Program-made: the position numbers and the translations under genes
Assembly (NCBI GenBank): GCA_945883745.1
Contig: CAMCYH010000031.1
Coordinates: 1 to 32,209, forward strand
Direction: 5' to 3'
Length of the DNA: 32,209 bases
Source of the DNA: Candidatus Kuenenia stuttgartensis
GTDB taxonomy: Bacteria > Planctomycetota > Planctomycetia > Pirellulales > UBA1268
The notes under the pieces: model-generated
What the model saw: the letters and a program-made list of their open reading frames with translations, nothing else
Databases searched by the model: none
What the model was told of the DNA's origin: nothing
In this document: positions 23,247 through 32,209 of the stretch, one piece after another
Layout of the letters: each line of letters opens with the position of its first letter
Position numbering within the stretch: position 1 is the stretch's first letter

Positions 23247-26200
23247 TCACTTCGTCAGAAAAATCGGGTGGGTGACGACCGCATGCAGAATCGAACGCAC
23301 GCCGTAGTCTTTTTGACCTGCAGTGCTGGCGATTTCAGAAATCGCGTCGCGGTCGGCAAACGATAGCCGGCCACCCGTTCCATACACGACCATGTGACCG
23401 GCCAGGCTACGGGCAAGCTGCTCGGGGCGATCGGCTAAGACTGTTTTGAACTCATCGATGCCTGAAAACCGGCTGCCATCTGCGAGGGTATCGGCGGCGT
23501 CGACGGGCGGATAGCGGTGCTTGCCCGAGCCATCAATCATTCGATAGTTCTTGCGCCACTGCCCGGCGGGATCGAAGTTTTCCAGGGCAAAGCCGACTGG
23601 ATCCATGAGGCGATGGCACGAGGCACAGGCCGTGTCGGCACGATGCTTGGCAAGTTGCTGACGGATGGTCGTGGCACCGCGAGTGTCGGGTTCGATGGCG
23701 GGCACTCCCGACGGCGGCGGCGGAATCTCGTTGCCCAGCAGCCGCTCGGCAACCCATGCGCCGCGTACCACGGGAGACGTCGTGCTGCCGTTGGCCGTGA
23801 CTTTGAGGATCGCCCCCTGCGTGAGCAGGCCGCCACGAGGCGACCCGGCGGGGAGGACGACGGGCCGTAGTTCATCACCTGTCACGCCTTCAATTGAATA
23901 GTGGCGGGCGAGGCGGCTGTTGAGATACGTCGTGTCTGAGACAAACAGTTTGGCGACGGGCTTGTCGTGGTCCAGCACGTCCTCGAAAACGGCCTGCGTC
24001 TCCGCCAGCATCGAGTGCTTCACGACCCCGTCGAATTCACGATACAACTTGCGGTCGGGCTCGGTGAAGTCGATCTGGTCGAGATCGAGCCATTCGGAGG
24101 CGAAGTCCTCCACGAATCGGCGGGTGCCGCCATCGGCCAGCAGGCGGTCGGTCTCTGCCGTGATCACTGCCGGGTCGCCCAACCGTCCCTCGTCGGCAAG
24201 CAGTGTCAGCGACGCATCGGGCGGTCCACCAGTCAGAAAATAGGAAAGCCGGGCGGCCTTGGCATGATCATCGAGCGGGCCGGGCGACTCAGTCAGGTAG
24301 AAGAACCGCGGCGAGCAGAGAATGGCGCGGTAGCCGGCCCGCAACGCGGCCTCGAAGCCTTGTTCCGCTTTCCAAATGTCGGTCGCCAGAGCCACGATCG
24401 GTGATACATCGGCGTCGGTGACTGGCCGGCGGAAGGCCCGGCGGGCGAACGTCTTGATAAGCACCGCCAGATCATCATGAGGTTTCTGAGAAACGAGATG
24501 CCGGCGGCCATTTTTCCCGTTCTTCTTCCACGCCATCTCACCTGCGAGTAGCCGTCGCACACCGTCGTCATCGGGCCCGCGATGAATTCGCTCCATCGTA
24601 AGCCGCTCCATCGCTATTCCAGGCACCTGCTGTGGTTCCCCTTCGCCGGTGCCGATCTGCCCGCCGTCGAACCGGGCCTGTTTGAGCGTGATGTCGCCCG
24701 GGCGGATCTCCAGCATGTGTCGCTTGGGGAGCCAGGCCAGAAACTCGACCTCCCCCGGCGTCTCCAGCGCCTCAAAGGCGGTGACGAATTGCAGCAGCGG
24801 CGCACTCGAGATACAGAGCCCTGTGCTGACCGTGCTCCACACGCCGCCGGTCTCAGGAAGATTGAGGCCACTGACGGTGAGTCGGAACCGATACCATCCG
24901 TCGGCAGGCGCTGTCGTCGCCGGCAGCCGGCCGTAATAGATGATGCCGTTGGCCCAGACGACGGCTTGGCCGTCGAGCATCTCGGGTTCACGACAGCGGG
25001 CCTTCGGATTGGTGCGGACGATGTCGGCCGCGGTAAAGTTGCGGGCGAAGCTGTCTGGCGGCGACGTGGCCCGCCGAAAGGCCTCGTCGAGCGCCGCATC
25101 GACGACGGCGAGGTGGCTTTCCAGCCGGTGGTGCGAGACCGTCTGCCGCTCAGCCACGGTCGAGTATTCTGCTGGCCGGCCCTCGACCGGAATCATCTCG
25201 GCCAGCGGGATGTCGATGCCCAGCAGCGCGTGCAGCGACCGCTCAAGTTCACGGGATGACAACTGCCGCCCACGGACGCGGCCCTCTTGCGTATCACGGC
25301 GGCGGATCGCCGTCCGTAGCCAGTTGCTCGTGGCGGCCACGAAAGCATGGCGATCTGGCTCTGCCGGGGCGTCGGCATCCGAAGGGGGCATCTCGCCGTT
25401 CTCGACCCGCTCGATGATCCGGGCCCAGCGGCGGTCGGAGGCCATGTCGGTGCCGGCCGGCGGCAGCGTGGCGAGGTCGAGGCCGCCTTCGCTCTGGTCC
25501 CCGGTGTGGCAGTCGAGGCACCGCGAGGAGAGAAAGCCAGCGATGGCCGCCGGAGGCGCTCGTGGCACGTCAGCGACTTTGCGAGCGGTCACCACCGCGC
25601 TCGGCGGTGATTCGAGGCCGACCGTGTTGATAGAGATGACACGGTAGGAGTGGGTGGCGTCGGGCCTGGCCGTCGTATCCTTGAACTCGAGCGGCACCAG
25701 TGGCTGCGAGGGCGTGTCACTGTAGAGGAGGTTTTGAAACAGCGGCCGCCCGAAAGGGTTCTTCGGCTTCTCTGGGAGCGTGGCGATTCGCTTGCCGTCT
25801 CGCTCGATCACAAATCCAGCCAGGCCGCTTTCGAGGTCAGCTTCAGCCTCCCACGTGAGCGTCGAGCCGCTGATCCGCAGGTTTGTCGGTGCCGGTGGAG
25901 GGGTCGTGTCAGCGACATTGGTGTCTTTGACGTACTGCATCCATTTCCGGGCGAGGGCGTCATCGGGCAGCCAGCCCATCGTCAGCACCTCACCGCCGAA
26001 GTCTCTGGCCGGCGTGGCGTCGCCGCCCGTGATCGGCCCGAGCCAGGCATTGTCGGTGGGTATTGCCGCCAGTGGTGCACCGGATTGCTTCGGCAGACGG
26101 GCCGAGAGGCAGGCATCAAGCCACGGGATGGCGAGGTAGCGCTGGTTGCCACACTCGTGACTTGTGAGGGGATCGACGGCAACGGCGACGAGGCCGCCCC

Positions 26201-26951
26201 GAGATCGCACGGCGTGGAAGAACTTCTGGTTGGCAGGCCACACTCCCTTGAACTTATTGTCGCTGACCGTGACGCCCTCCTTCGTACCCGGGTTGCACAT
26301 GATCGGCACCGCAAGCGCGGCGTCGGGCAACCCATGCGGCTTGATGGAGGGCCGCTTCTCATCGGCTTCAAAGAGTGGCACACCCGATCGCAGCCAGACA
26401 GCGACGGTCCGTTCCGGATGCAGCAGCGTCATGCCGCCGGCCCAGTGGCCGCCGCCGCTGTGGCCCCACAGGGCCCAGGGGGCAGTGGACAGTTCTTGAT
26501 GACCCGCCATGGTTCCCAGATCGACAAGTGCCCTCTGGAAAGTCTTTGCCGAGCCATTGCGTGGATCGCACCACATCTGGCAGTCGGCCTTTTCCGGCTG
26601 CTCATACGACGGTGCGATCAGGGCACAGGCGTGCTTGCGGGCAAGTGCCTGCCAGTGCAGGTCAAAGGCGCCGGTGAGGCCTGACGAGCAGGAGCCTTCG
26701 CCGCACCCGTGCTGGTGCACGATGATCCCGCGGAGCGTCTTCACGCCCTCCGGGATCCACGCGGTATAGGTCACCGGAAAGATGAGCTCCCCCGGTTCTG
26801 TCGACGCCTCGTAGCGGACCCGATAATTCGGCGGTTCGGCTGGGGGCCGCACATCGTACGGCGGCTCCTGGGCCATCCCGGTCGCGGCATGCGTGAAGGC
26901 CAGCGTGATCACGAAAGGGCACACGGCGAAGGCGAGACGGAATCGCGTCAT
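23247..26951 (-). CDS. Secreted alpha/beta-hydrolase fused to a PSCyt (DUF1587/1595/1592/1588/1585) protein
   Basis: 1234 residues with a signal peptide (about 1-28). Order: an alpha/beta-hydrolase domain (about 60-340; GHSGGGH with Ser165, [10 protein letters not shown] before it), a fibronectin-III-like domain (about 352-460), a cytochrome-type heme motif CLDCH (Cys478-His482), DUF1587 (about 560-625), a ligand-binding-like insert (about 640-780), DUF1595 (about 825-860), DUF1592 (about 870-1000), DUF1588 with a second CASCH (Cys1109-His1113), and DUF1585 at the end. Planctomycete PSCyt proteins normally lack the hydrolase. The ATG at 26951 was chosen because it starts the signal peptide; 27014 is also open. 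DUF1552 follows. Confidence 0.88.
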   Translation of the reverse strand: MTRFRLAFAVCPFVITLAFTHAATGMAQEPPYDVRPPAEPPNYRVRYEASTEPGELIFPVTYTAWIPEGVKTLRGIIVHQHGCGEGSCSSGLTGAFDLHWQALARKHACALIAPSYEQPEKADCQMWCDPRNGSAKTFQRALVDLGTMAGHQELSTAPWALWGHSGGGHWAGGMTLLHPERTVAVWLRSGVPLFEADEKRPSIKPHGLPDAALAVPIMCNPGTKEGVTVSDNKFKGVWPANQKFFHAVRSRGGLVAVAVDPLTSHECGNQRYLAIPWLDACLSARLPKQSGAPLAAIPTDNAWLGPITGGDATPARDFGGEVLTMGWLPDDALARKWMQYVKDTNVADTTPPPAPTNLRISGSTLTWEAEADLESGLAGFVIERDGKRIATLPEKPKNPFGRPLFQNLLYSDTPSQPLVPLEFKDTTARPDATHSYRVISINTVGLESPPSAVVTARKVADVPRAPPAAIAGFLSSRCLDCHTGDQSEGGLDLATLPPAGTDMASDRRWARIIERVENGEMPPSDADAPAEPDRHAFVAATSNWLRTAIRRRDTQEGRVRGRQLSSRELERSLHALLGIDIPLAEMIPVEGRPAEYSTVAERQTVSHHRLESHLAVVDAALDEAFRRATSPPDSFARNFTAADIVRTNPKARCREPEMLDGQAVVWANGIIYYGRLPATTAPADGWYRFRLTVSGLNLPETGGVWSTVSTGLCISSAPLLQFVTAFEALETPGEVEFLAWLPKRHMLEIRPGDITLKQARFDGGQIGTGEGEPQQVPGIAMERLTMERIHRGPDDDGVRRLLAGEMAWKKNGKNGRRHLVSQKPHDDLAVLIKTFARRAFRRPVTDADVSPIVALATDIWKAEQGFEAALRAGYRAILCSPRFFYLTESPGPLDDHAKAARLSYFLTGGPPDASLTLLADEGRLGDPAVITAETDRLLADGGTRRFVEDFASEWLDLDQIDFTEPDRKLYREFDGVVKHSMLAETQAVFEDVLDHDKPVAKLFVSDTTYLNSRLARHYSIEGVTGDELRPVVLPAGSPRGGLLTQGAILKVTANGSTTSPVVRGAWVAERLLGNEIPPPPSGVPAIEPDTRGATTIRQQLAKHRADTACASCHRLMDPVGFALENFDPAGQWRKNYRMIDGSGKHRYPPVDAADTLADGSRFSGIDEFKTVLADRPEQLARSLAGHMVVYGTGGRLSFADRDAISEIASTAGQKDYGVRSILHAVVTHPIFLTK

Positions 26952-27052
26952 GGCTGTGGTGTGGCTGCAGGGTGTAAATTCAAACGTTACCACTGTACTG
27001 GAACGGCCCAGCACCCCGAAAGTTGCCGCAGCAGGCAGTCTTCGACATAGCG

Positions 27053-28555
27053 TCAGCTGTGGGGGTGGGCGTTGAGAGTGCTGCCCACCGGAGTCGCCCG
27101 CACCTCGCCATCTTCGGCGACGAGCACGCCCGCCTTAAACACCTTCGCTGGCATGGCGAACATCCGTGCGAGATCGGAATCGGGACGGTAGAGCGTGATG
27201 TCGGCATCGGCACCGACGCCGAGGTGCCCCTTGTGCGGCAGGCCTGCGATCCGTGCGGGGCCGGCCCGCGTGATGATGCAGAGCTCCTGGAGTGTGAGTT
27301 CACGGCTGATGCCCGCCAGCGGCGAACGCTTCCGCACCTGCGGGTGCACACGGGCCAGCGCCTCGCGACGAAAGCCCTCGTCCCCCAGCAGCTTCATGAG
27401 CAGAGGATAGGCGAGAAAGTGGGCTCCATTGGGATGGTCGGTGGAGAGCACGACCCGCCATGGGTCGTCGGCCGTGAGAAACCATTCCAGGCCGATCGCC
27501 CACTGCCAGGCGTGGATGAGGCTTTTTTCCCGGTAGGTGATCGGCAGCACGCCGCAGCCCCCTTCGAGATGCAGGTCGTGCGACATGAAGGGCACGTTTG
27601 TGGCGTGAGCGAGATGCTCGGCGGCAGCCGAGTCACCTGTCATCGCCACAGTATCGCCGAACAGCACCTGGCCGACGTCGAGCGTGAGTTCGTCGTGGGC
27701 GTTGAACCATTCGACGAGCGGGGCCACGCCGGAGCCGAACGAGTCGGCGTCGAGGTTGCCGCCGGTGTAGCTGTGGAACTGCACGTGGGCAAGATGGGCC
27801 CGCACACCGTCAAACGTCTTCATCGTCTCGAGCATCGTCCGCCAGTTGCCGGGCAGGCCGAGGTTGGCGGTGTGCACATGGAGCGGGTGCGGGAGCCCGA
27901 GCGACTGCACGACGCGGGCCAGACGGTCGAGCAGGAGCCGGGGCGTGAGCGAGCGGCCGGGGAGCGGCGTGTCGAGATCATGGTGGTCACCGCGGCGGCC
28001 ATGCTTCCAAAACGATGGCCCGCCGGGGTTGGCGACCTTCACGGCCCAGCCGCGACCGGTGCCGATCGCAGCGCCGACGAGTCGGGCCGCTTCACGAAGA
28101 TCGTCGCGGTCGAGTGCGGCAACGACCGCCTCCTCGTCGGCTGCCAAGAGATAGATCCCCTTGTCGAGGATCGGCAGGTCGGCCAGCTCCAGATGGGCCA
28201 TGGCCGCGGCCGCGGTGGCGATGGCCGCGTCGAACACGGTCGTGTAGCCGAGGGCTGCGTAGAGCGCACCTGTCGAATGGATCGTCGGCACGGCCGCCGG
28301 ATGGGAACGGGCGAGTTGCGGGGCAATGCGGCGGCCGGCGCCGACCTTGGTGCCGGCGACATGGCTATGAAGATCGACGCCGCCGGGCATCACCACAAGG
28401 CCGCGGGCGTCAATCTTCGTGAAGCCGGTCGTGTCGGCTGGGGCCGCGATGATGCGGTCACCGTCGATCCAGATATCGGCGATGACGCCGTCACGATGGT
28501 TGGCCGGATCGTGGACCGTGCCGCCGACGAGCACGAAGCGGGCGGATTCACTCAT
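27053..28555 (-). CDS. fhcA: Formyltransferase/hydrolase complex subunit A (FwdA/FhcA-like)
   Basis: Amidohydrolase-type subunit of the Fhc complex, which hydrolyses the formyl group carried by methanofuran or its analogue to formate. The 500-residue product has the N-terminal beta-sandwich [11 protein letters not shown], the metal-binding DLHSHVAG (His63, His65), [16 protein letters not shown] with candidate bridging Lys173 or Lys184, [22 protein letters not shown], and [10 protein letters not shown], all FwdA-like. The ATG overlaps the fhcB stop as ATGA (28552-28555), showing translational coupling. Archaeal FwdA is part of a formylmethanofuran dehydrogenase; the bacterial form works as a hydrolase. 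Confidence 0.92.
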   Translation of the reverse strand: MSESARFVLVGGTVHDPANHRDGVIADIWIDGDRIIAAPADTTGFTKIDARGLVVMPGGVDLHSHVAGTKVGAGRRIAPQLARSHPAAVPTIHSTGALYAALGYTTVFDAAIATAAAAMAHLELADLPILDKGIYLLAADEEAVVAALDRDDLREAARLVGAAIGTGRGWAVKVANPGGPSFWKHGRRGDHHDLDTPLPGRSLTPRLLLDRLARVVQSLGLPHPLHVHTANLGLPGNWRTMLETMKTFDGVRAHLAHVQFHSYTGGNLDADSFGSGVAPLVEWFNAHDELTLDVGQVLFGDTVAMTGDSAAAEHLAHATNVPFMSHDLHLEGGCGVLPITYREKSLIHAWQWAIGLEWFLTADDPWRVVLSTDHPNGAHFLAYPLLMKLLGDEGFRREALARVHPQVRKRSPLAGISRELTLQELCIITRAGPARIAGLPHKGHLGVGADADITLYRPDSDLARMFAMPAKVFKAGVLVAEDGEVRATPVGSTLNAHPHS

Positions 28556-29496
28556 CGGCCGGCCTCCCCGCGGGCTGCCACCGTAATCGATTCAAGATGA
28601 TCCTTCAGGTGGGCTGGATCGGGATTGTCGAGCGTGATCACGGAGACCGTGCTTGCCCGAGCCTTGAGGGCTTCCGCGACGGCGGGGGTGAGCCGGCCGA
28701 CCACCACTACACAGTCGACCTCGCCCCGCTCGATAAACCGTACGGCCGCGGCCTCGCCGGGTAGGAAGGGGCCACCGGCACGGTCGGCCTTCGCGATCGC
28801 CCCGGCGGCGCCGTACCGCCAGGTGAGTACGTTCGCTGCTGGTTTTGAATCGATGTTCGCGAGCGGAATCTCGAAGGCAGGTCTTTGATGGGCGATGGTG
28901 CGGACCAGATGCACGAGGCTCCAGGGCTCCAGGCCGAGCGGATCGGTGGCGTGATCGGTGACGACCGCCACGCAGGTGGCCTGGTCGATCGCCTCGGCGA
29001 TGGTCGCGCACGGTGTGAGAAGCGGTTCCCCGTCGGCCGCCGACATGCCGTGGTGCAGCAGGTGCTGCACCACCCGCGCGGCATCGACAGCTGCGTCGCG
29101 CGGGAGCGACACATGCACGTCGGCGTGGGCCACGGCAGTGGGCCCGACGGCGAGCGTGCGACGTGCGAGCGGCGGCGTGACAAACCGTTCGATGAATGTC
29201 GCGTCAACCACCTGCGGATCGCAGAACCAGAAGATCGCCAGATCGGCGCGGTCGCGGAGTTCCTCGCGGTCGGCAGTGACCTCGCCGGCGCGGGCGATCG
29301 TGGGACCTGCCGGGCGGGCCATCTCGGCGTCACCGGCATCGATCGCCGCCCCGATCGCCTCCGCAAGATTGCAGGCGGCCACGACCACGTCGGCCGACAC
29401 ACCGTGCAGGCCGGTCATGAGCACCCGCCGGGCTGCGGCCAGTTTTCGGGCAACATCTGCCGTGTCGCTGATCGTTGTGGCAGCGGGCGGCGTCAC
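28552..29496 (-). CDS. fhcB: Formyltransferase/hydrolase complex subunit B (short FwdB/FhcB-like)
   Basis: 314 residues, against about 430 for archaeal FwdB. Seen: LMTGLHGVSADVVVAACNLAEAIGAAIDAG, IFWFCDPQVVDATF, and a C-terminal DCVVVVGRLTPAVAEALKA. I saw no cysteine cluster for an iron-sulfur centre, in keeping with bacterial FhcB, which lost the redox site. The frame starts with GTG at 29496, overlapping the DUF1080 stop as GTGA, and ends in an ATGA overlap with fhcA. A later ATG (codon 27, about 29418) is possible. fhcD is not in the window. Confidence 0.85.
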   Translation of the reverse strand: MTPPAATTISDTADVARKLAAARRVLMTGLHGVSADVVVAACNLAEAIGAAIDAGDAEMARPAGPTIARAGEVTADREELRDRADLAIFWFCDPQVVDATFIERFVTPPLARRTLAVGPTAVAHADVHVSLPRDAAVDAARVVQHLLHHGMSAADGEPLLTPCATIAEAIDQATCVAVVTDHATDPLGLEPWSLVHLVRTIAHQRPAFEIPLANIDSKPAANVLTWRYGAAGAIAKADRAGGPFLPGEAAAVRFIERGEVDCVVVVGRLTPAVAEALKARASTVSVITLDNPDPAHLKDHLESITVAARGEAGR

Positions 29497-30518
29497 GATT
29501 TCGGCAGCACCCAGATGTTGCGATACCGGACCGGGTTGCCATGGTTTTGCAGATGAAGCGGGCCGGTTGGTGCCTCCTGCTTCTGCGGGCCGCCGGGAGT
29601 GATGCCCGGCACCTCCACGTTGTCGTGGATCAGCACGCCGTTATGCCGCACCGTAAGCCGGGCGTTGGCGATCTTCTTGCCGTCTGCAAATCGCGGAGCG
29701 GTCACCTCCACATCGTAGGTCTGCCACGCGAGCGGCGGCAGGCACATGTTCACGCGCGGTGGCGCCGCCTTGTAGATGCCGCCACACTCGTTGTCTTTGC
29801 CTTCGAGGCCGAAGCTGTCGAGCATCTGCGTCTCGTAGCTTCCCTGAAAGTAGGCTCCGCTGTTGCCGCGGCCCTGACCGCGATCCTTGGGCTGGTAGGG
29901 CAGGCAAAATTCGATGTGCCAGGTGGCGTCGCCGAAAGCATCCTTCGTCGTGACGCCCTCCATGAGGAGGCGGTCGTCGGTCATGCGGCCATCGAGAAGC
30001 TTGTCGGTGTTGCTGCCGTCGAAGATGACAACCGCGCCGGAAGGTGCCGCGAGGCCGAGTGTCGGGCTCTGGCGATGCACCTTGGGGAGGGTCGCGATGC
30101 GGCTGCCGGCGTCGTCGAGAATGGTGACGGCTGGGGTGCCCTCGACGAGGCGGATCTCGGCCTGCCGGGTGACCCCCGCCCAGTCGACGCCCTCGAGTTT
30201 CACGACGGCGGCATCTCCCTCGCCTGTACGTGTGCCTTTCCCCGTGACCTTGTTTGGCGGCGTCCAGCCGGCGCCCGGCAGGCCGCCGGGGTAGCCGACG
30301 GCGTCAAAGGCGCCGTCACCGAGCGCCACCACCTGCACGCCCATCGAGAGCGGCTGGCCATCGATCGTGAGATCACCGGCATACTCACCCTGAAAGGCGA
30401 AGTCGGCATCGGCCTGCGCCGGGTCGGTATAGGCCGGATGGCCGGTGGGCTTGGCCTGCACAGAGGCCGTCAAAACGAGCGGGAGCGACAGAACGAGAAA
30501 AATGCGCAGAAAAACCAT
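29493..30518 (-). CDS. DUF1080 (3-keto-disaccharide hydrolase-like) secreted protein
   Basis: 341 residues with a signal peptide (MVFLRIFLVLSLPLVLTASVQA). The C-terminal DUF1080 domain has WHIEFCLPYQP, GNSGAYFQGSYETQMLDSFG, CGGIYKAAPPRVN, WQTYDVEV and GPLHLQNHGNPVRYRNIWV, the usual concanavalin-like signature. A less typical N-terminal part (about 25-180) precedes it. Members hydrolyse 3-keto-glycosides or are carbohydrate-binding. The ATG at 30518 follows AAGGG; the frame is open upstream to 30587. The stop overlaps the fhcB start as GTGA, an odd partnership between a secreted sugar protein and a cytosolic C1 enzyme. Confidence 0.87.
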   Translation of the reverse strand: MVFLRIFLVLSLPLVLTASVQAKPTGHPAYTDPAQADADFAFQGEYAGDLTIDGQPLSMGVQVVALGDGAFDAVGYPGGLPGAGWTPPNKVTGKGTRTGEGDAAVVKLEGVDWAGVTRQAEIRLVEGTPAVTILDDAGSRIATLPKVHRQSPTLGLAAPSGAVVIFDGSNTDKLLDGRMTDDRLLMEGVTTKDAFGDATWHIEFCLPYQPKDRGQGRGNSGAYFQGSYETQMLDSFGLEGKDNECGGIYKAAPPRVNMCLPPLAWQTYDVEVTAPRFADGKKIANARLTVRHNGVLIHDNVEVPGITPGGPQKQEAPTGPLHLQNHGNPVRYRNIWVLPKS

Positions 30519-30640
30519 GACTGGACCCTTCTGGGAGGACGCGAAATCTCCCCAAGAATACCGTGGTATGGGCGAGTCAGCGAGCAACCAAGATCGGCAT
30601 GCCAGTTCCAGGCTGCATTGCCGGGCAGCGTCCGCCGCCG

Positions 30641-31993
30641 CTAGGCCAGCCCGGTGAGCGGGCCGTCACCGCAGTAGTCGGGATTACCGAACCGCGTGAG
30701 GTCGGTATGGCCCATCGCGTGGGCCAGCGTGAGCAGCAGCCGATTGTGTGCAACGCCGCCACACTCGACCGCCCGGCCAGTCGTGAAGCCGAGGCCGCCG
30801 CCGATCAGCACGAACGGGATGTCGGAATGGGAATGTGAATTCCCTTCGCCCAGTTCGTTCGTCCACAGAATTGTGGTGTGGTCGAGGAGTGAGCCATCGC
30901 CCCCCGGCTCCGGCGTTTCGGCCAGCCGCTTGGCGAGATGGGCGATCTCACCCGCATACCAGGCGTTGATCCGCGTGAGCTTGTCTTGGGCGGTCTCGTT
31001 GCTGTTGGGCTCGTGCGAAAGCTCGTGCTGCCCCTCCTCGATGCCGAGCCACTTGAATCGAGGCTGGCCGACCGAATTCGTGTATTGCAGCGTCGCCACC
31101 CGCGTGAAGTCGGCCGCCAGCGACGAGACCACCAGTTCGATCTGCATCCGGCTGATCTTCGGCATATGGTCGTTTTGTTCCACCACGCCCTCTTCCATTT
31201 TCGGCACGGCATGCGAAATGGTCTCGTGATGCGTGGCCAGCTCTTTTTCAAACTCCCGCACAAGCGCCGTGTGTTCCTCCAGGATTCGCCGGTCTTCGGC
31301 GGGCAGCGCGGTCGAGACCTTGGCGAGGTCTTCGCGAAGTTCGTCGAGCACACTCTGCAGGCTCTCGCGGTCTTTGGCCTGGCCGTAGAGTTTGTTGAAC
31401 ATCTGATACGGGTCGTCGATCGGCGGCACCGGCTGGTTGGGACCGGTGTAGACCATCCGCGTCCAGGTGTCGGCCTTGTTGGGCACGAGCACGCCAAACT
31501 CGAGCGACCCAAACCGCGTGGCCGAGTCGGGCCGCGACTGGAGGAATTGCTTGATCTCTTGATCGATCGACAGGCCGCTGGCCCAGCCGGCCGGCGTTTC
31601 GCCGCCCCCCTGCACGTTGCCGGGAAAAAGCTCGATGCCGGTGAGCAGGCAGCCCATGCCCCGCATGTGGCCGTCACCGTCTCCCGTCACCTTGTTGTGG
31701 ACGCCCTTGAGCGTGAGCAGCCGGTCACGAAACGGGTCGAGCGGCTGCAGGCTCGCCGGCAACTCCGCCGGCACCCGCACCGGCCCGGGCGTGAGGAACG
31801 GTCCCGGGATGGTCGGCCAGAAGTTTTTCTTCACGACGCCGTCGGGGCTGAAAACGACGATCAGCCGCTTCTTGGCCGCCGTCGAAGTCGCCGCCGCGAG
31901 GCTCGGCAGATTACCGAGAAAGGGCAGAACAGCCGAGCCGACGCCGAGACGGCGGAGCAGGGCGCGACGGGAGAGCGAGGAGGCCGTAATCAT
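30641..31993 (-). CDS. DUF1552 protein with Tat signal (second copy)
   Basis: 450-residue relative of the protein at 21900-23195. It has a Tat signal ([27 protein letters not shown]) and the DUF1552 landmarks [74 protein letters not shown] and a C-terminal [11 protein letters not shown]. The ATG overlaps the stop of the preceding PSCyt gene as ATGA (31990-31993), so the two are coupled. The distance to DUF1080 is 122 bp, so it may or may not share that transcript. The exact role is unknown. Confidence 0.9.
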   Translation of the reverse strand: MITASSLSRRALLRRLGVGSAVLPFLGNLPSLAAATSTAAKKRLIVVFSPDGVVKKNFWPTIPGPFLTPGPVRVPAELPASLQPLDPFRDRLLTLKGVHNKVTGDGDGHMRGMGCLLTGIELFPGNVQGGGETPAGWASGLSIDQEIKQFLQSRPDSATRFGSLEFGVLVPNKADTWTRMVYTGPNQPVPPIDDPYQMFNKLYGQAKDRESLQSVLDELREDLAKVSTALPAEDRRILEEHTALVREFEKELATHHETISHAVPKMEEGVVEQNDHMPKISRMQIELVVSSLAADFTRVATLQYTNSVGQPRFKWLGIEEGQHELSHEPNSNETAQDKLTRINAWYAGEIAHLAKRLAETPEPGGDGSLLDHTTILWTNELGEGNSHSHSDIPFVLIGGGLGFTTGRAVECGGVAHNRLLLTLAHAMGHTDLTRFGNPDYCGDGPLTGLA

Positions 31994-32209
31994 GGTTGGT
32001 TCTCTCTGGTATCCACCGGTCCGGTGACCGAGTTGCCGGCTGGGTTGGCTTGGGCGACTGCGTTTTGTGGCGGCGATGCCGCCACCACCATGATATCGAC
32101 CATGAGGCGACGGATATCGAAGCCAGCCTTTTCGAATGACGTGTGCAGGTTTTTCAGCGTGTCGGGGCCCCAGGCCCGCAGCGGCTGCTTCACGAGGGCG
32201 TGGAACAGG
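31990..32209 (-). CDS. PSCyt (DUF1592/1588/1585) protein, C-terminal end only
   Basis: The last 73 codons of a gene that enters from the right edge. The sequence [45 protein letters not shown] matches the DUF1585 end of planctomycete PSCyt proteins. It is followed, with an ATGA overlap, by the DUF1552 gene, the usual partner. The tail after VAASPP (about 25 residues with [11 protein letters not shown]) is longer than usual. Only the C-terminus is visible, so domain order and heme motifs cannot be checked. Confidence 0.8.
   Translation of the reverse strand, partial: LFHALVKQPLRAWGPDTLKNLHTSFEKAGFDIRRLMVDIMVVAASPPQNAVAQANPAGNSVTGPVDTRENQP

Noticed and set aside
22002..23366. 454-codon plus-strand open frame opposite DUF1552
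   Set aside because: Shadow of the minus-strand Tat-exported DUF1552 gene; no recognisable domain.
27023..28600. 525-codon plus-strand open frame opposite fhcA
   Set aside because: Antisense shadow; its protein is low-complexity His/Arg/Gly-rich, while the minus strand encodes a full FwdA-like protein.
1..32209. tRNA, rRNA, transposase, integrase, phage genes or CRISPR array
   Set aside because: Read for all of these; none recognised in the window.

Overview
The window is chromosomal DNA of a GC-rich bacterium, most likely a planctomycete of the Pirellulales type. The evidence is the gene content: Tat-exported DUF1552 proteins paired with DUF1587/1592/1588/1585 cytochrome-type proteins, a DUF1080 protein, and genes for the formyltransferase/hydrolase complex (fhcA, fhcB, fhcC) of tetrahydromethanopterin-linked C1 transfer. 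KDO/LPS genes point to an LPS-type outer membrane. No rRNA, tRNA, transposase, integrase, phage gene or CRISPR array was seen. Thirty coding regions are supported; the first and last run off the window.

Layout. 1-572: 5' part of lexA (minus), divergent from sppA and yjbQ (plus, 741-2959). 2960-3211: hairpin-rich spacer. 3212-5023 (minus): rpsG, rpsL and fhcC. 5257-6780 (minus): three tandem small heat-shock genes. 7167-10139 (plus): a compact acyl-chain cluster of FabZ-like protein, long acyl carrier protein, second FabZ-like protein and FabF-like ketosynthase. 10438-12500 (plus): a Cys-rich lipoprotein and an MFS transporter. 12771-13256 (minus): a DUF454 membrane protein. 13334-14377 (plus): class II fructose-bisphosphate aldolase. 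14615-19318 (plus): kdsD, kdsC and a very large protein in the lptC position, a KDO/LPS-transport operon. 19297-20088 (minus): a serine esterase. 20136-21768 (plus): a phosphoribosyltransferase overlapping a glycosyltransferase. 21900-32209 (all minus): two planctomycete PSCyt/DUF1552 modules flanking a DUF1080-fhcB-fhcA block with GTGA/ATGA stop-start overlaps.

The most unusual signal is non-coding. Two intergenic elements of about 140 bp (10165-10304, read on the minus strand, and 14393-14533, read on the plus strand) have related sequences and fold into the same structure: a long closing stem, then two internal hairpins. By eye, eight base pairs differ between the copies, and every one is changed on both sides so that pairing is kept. 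This is either a structured RNA family or a palindromic mobile repeat. Other points worth attention are a ribosomal protein S12 with Arg at position 88 (a classical streptomycin-resistance residue), a hydrolase fused to a PSCyt protein, a 1022-residue LptC-position protein, interleaved inverted repeats in the hsp20 leader, and tandem palindromes over the probable lexA promoter.

All calls come from reading the sequence without database searches. Family names rest on motif recognition; operators, promoters and RNA structures are inferences.
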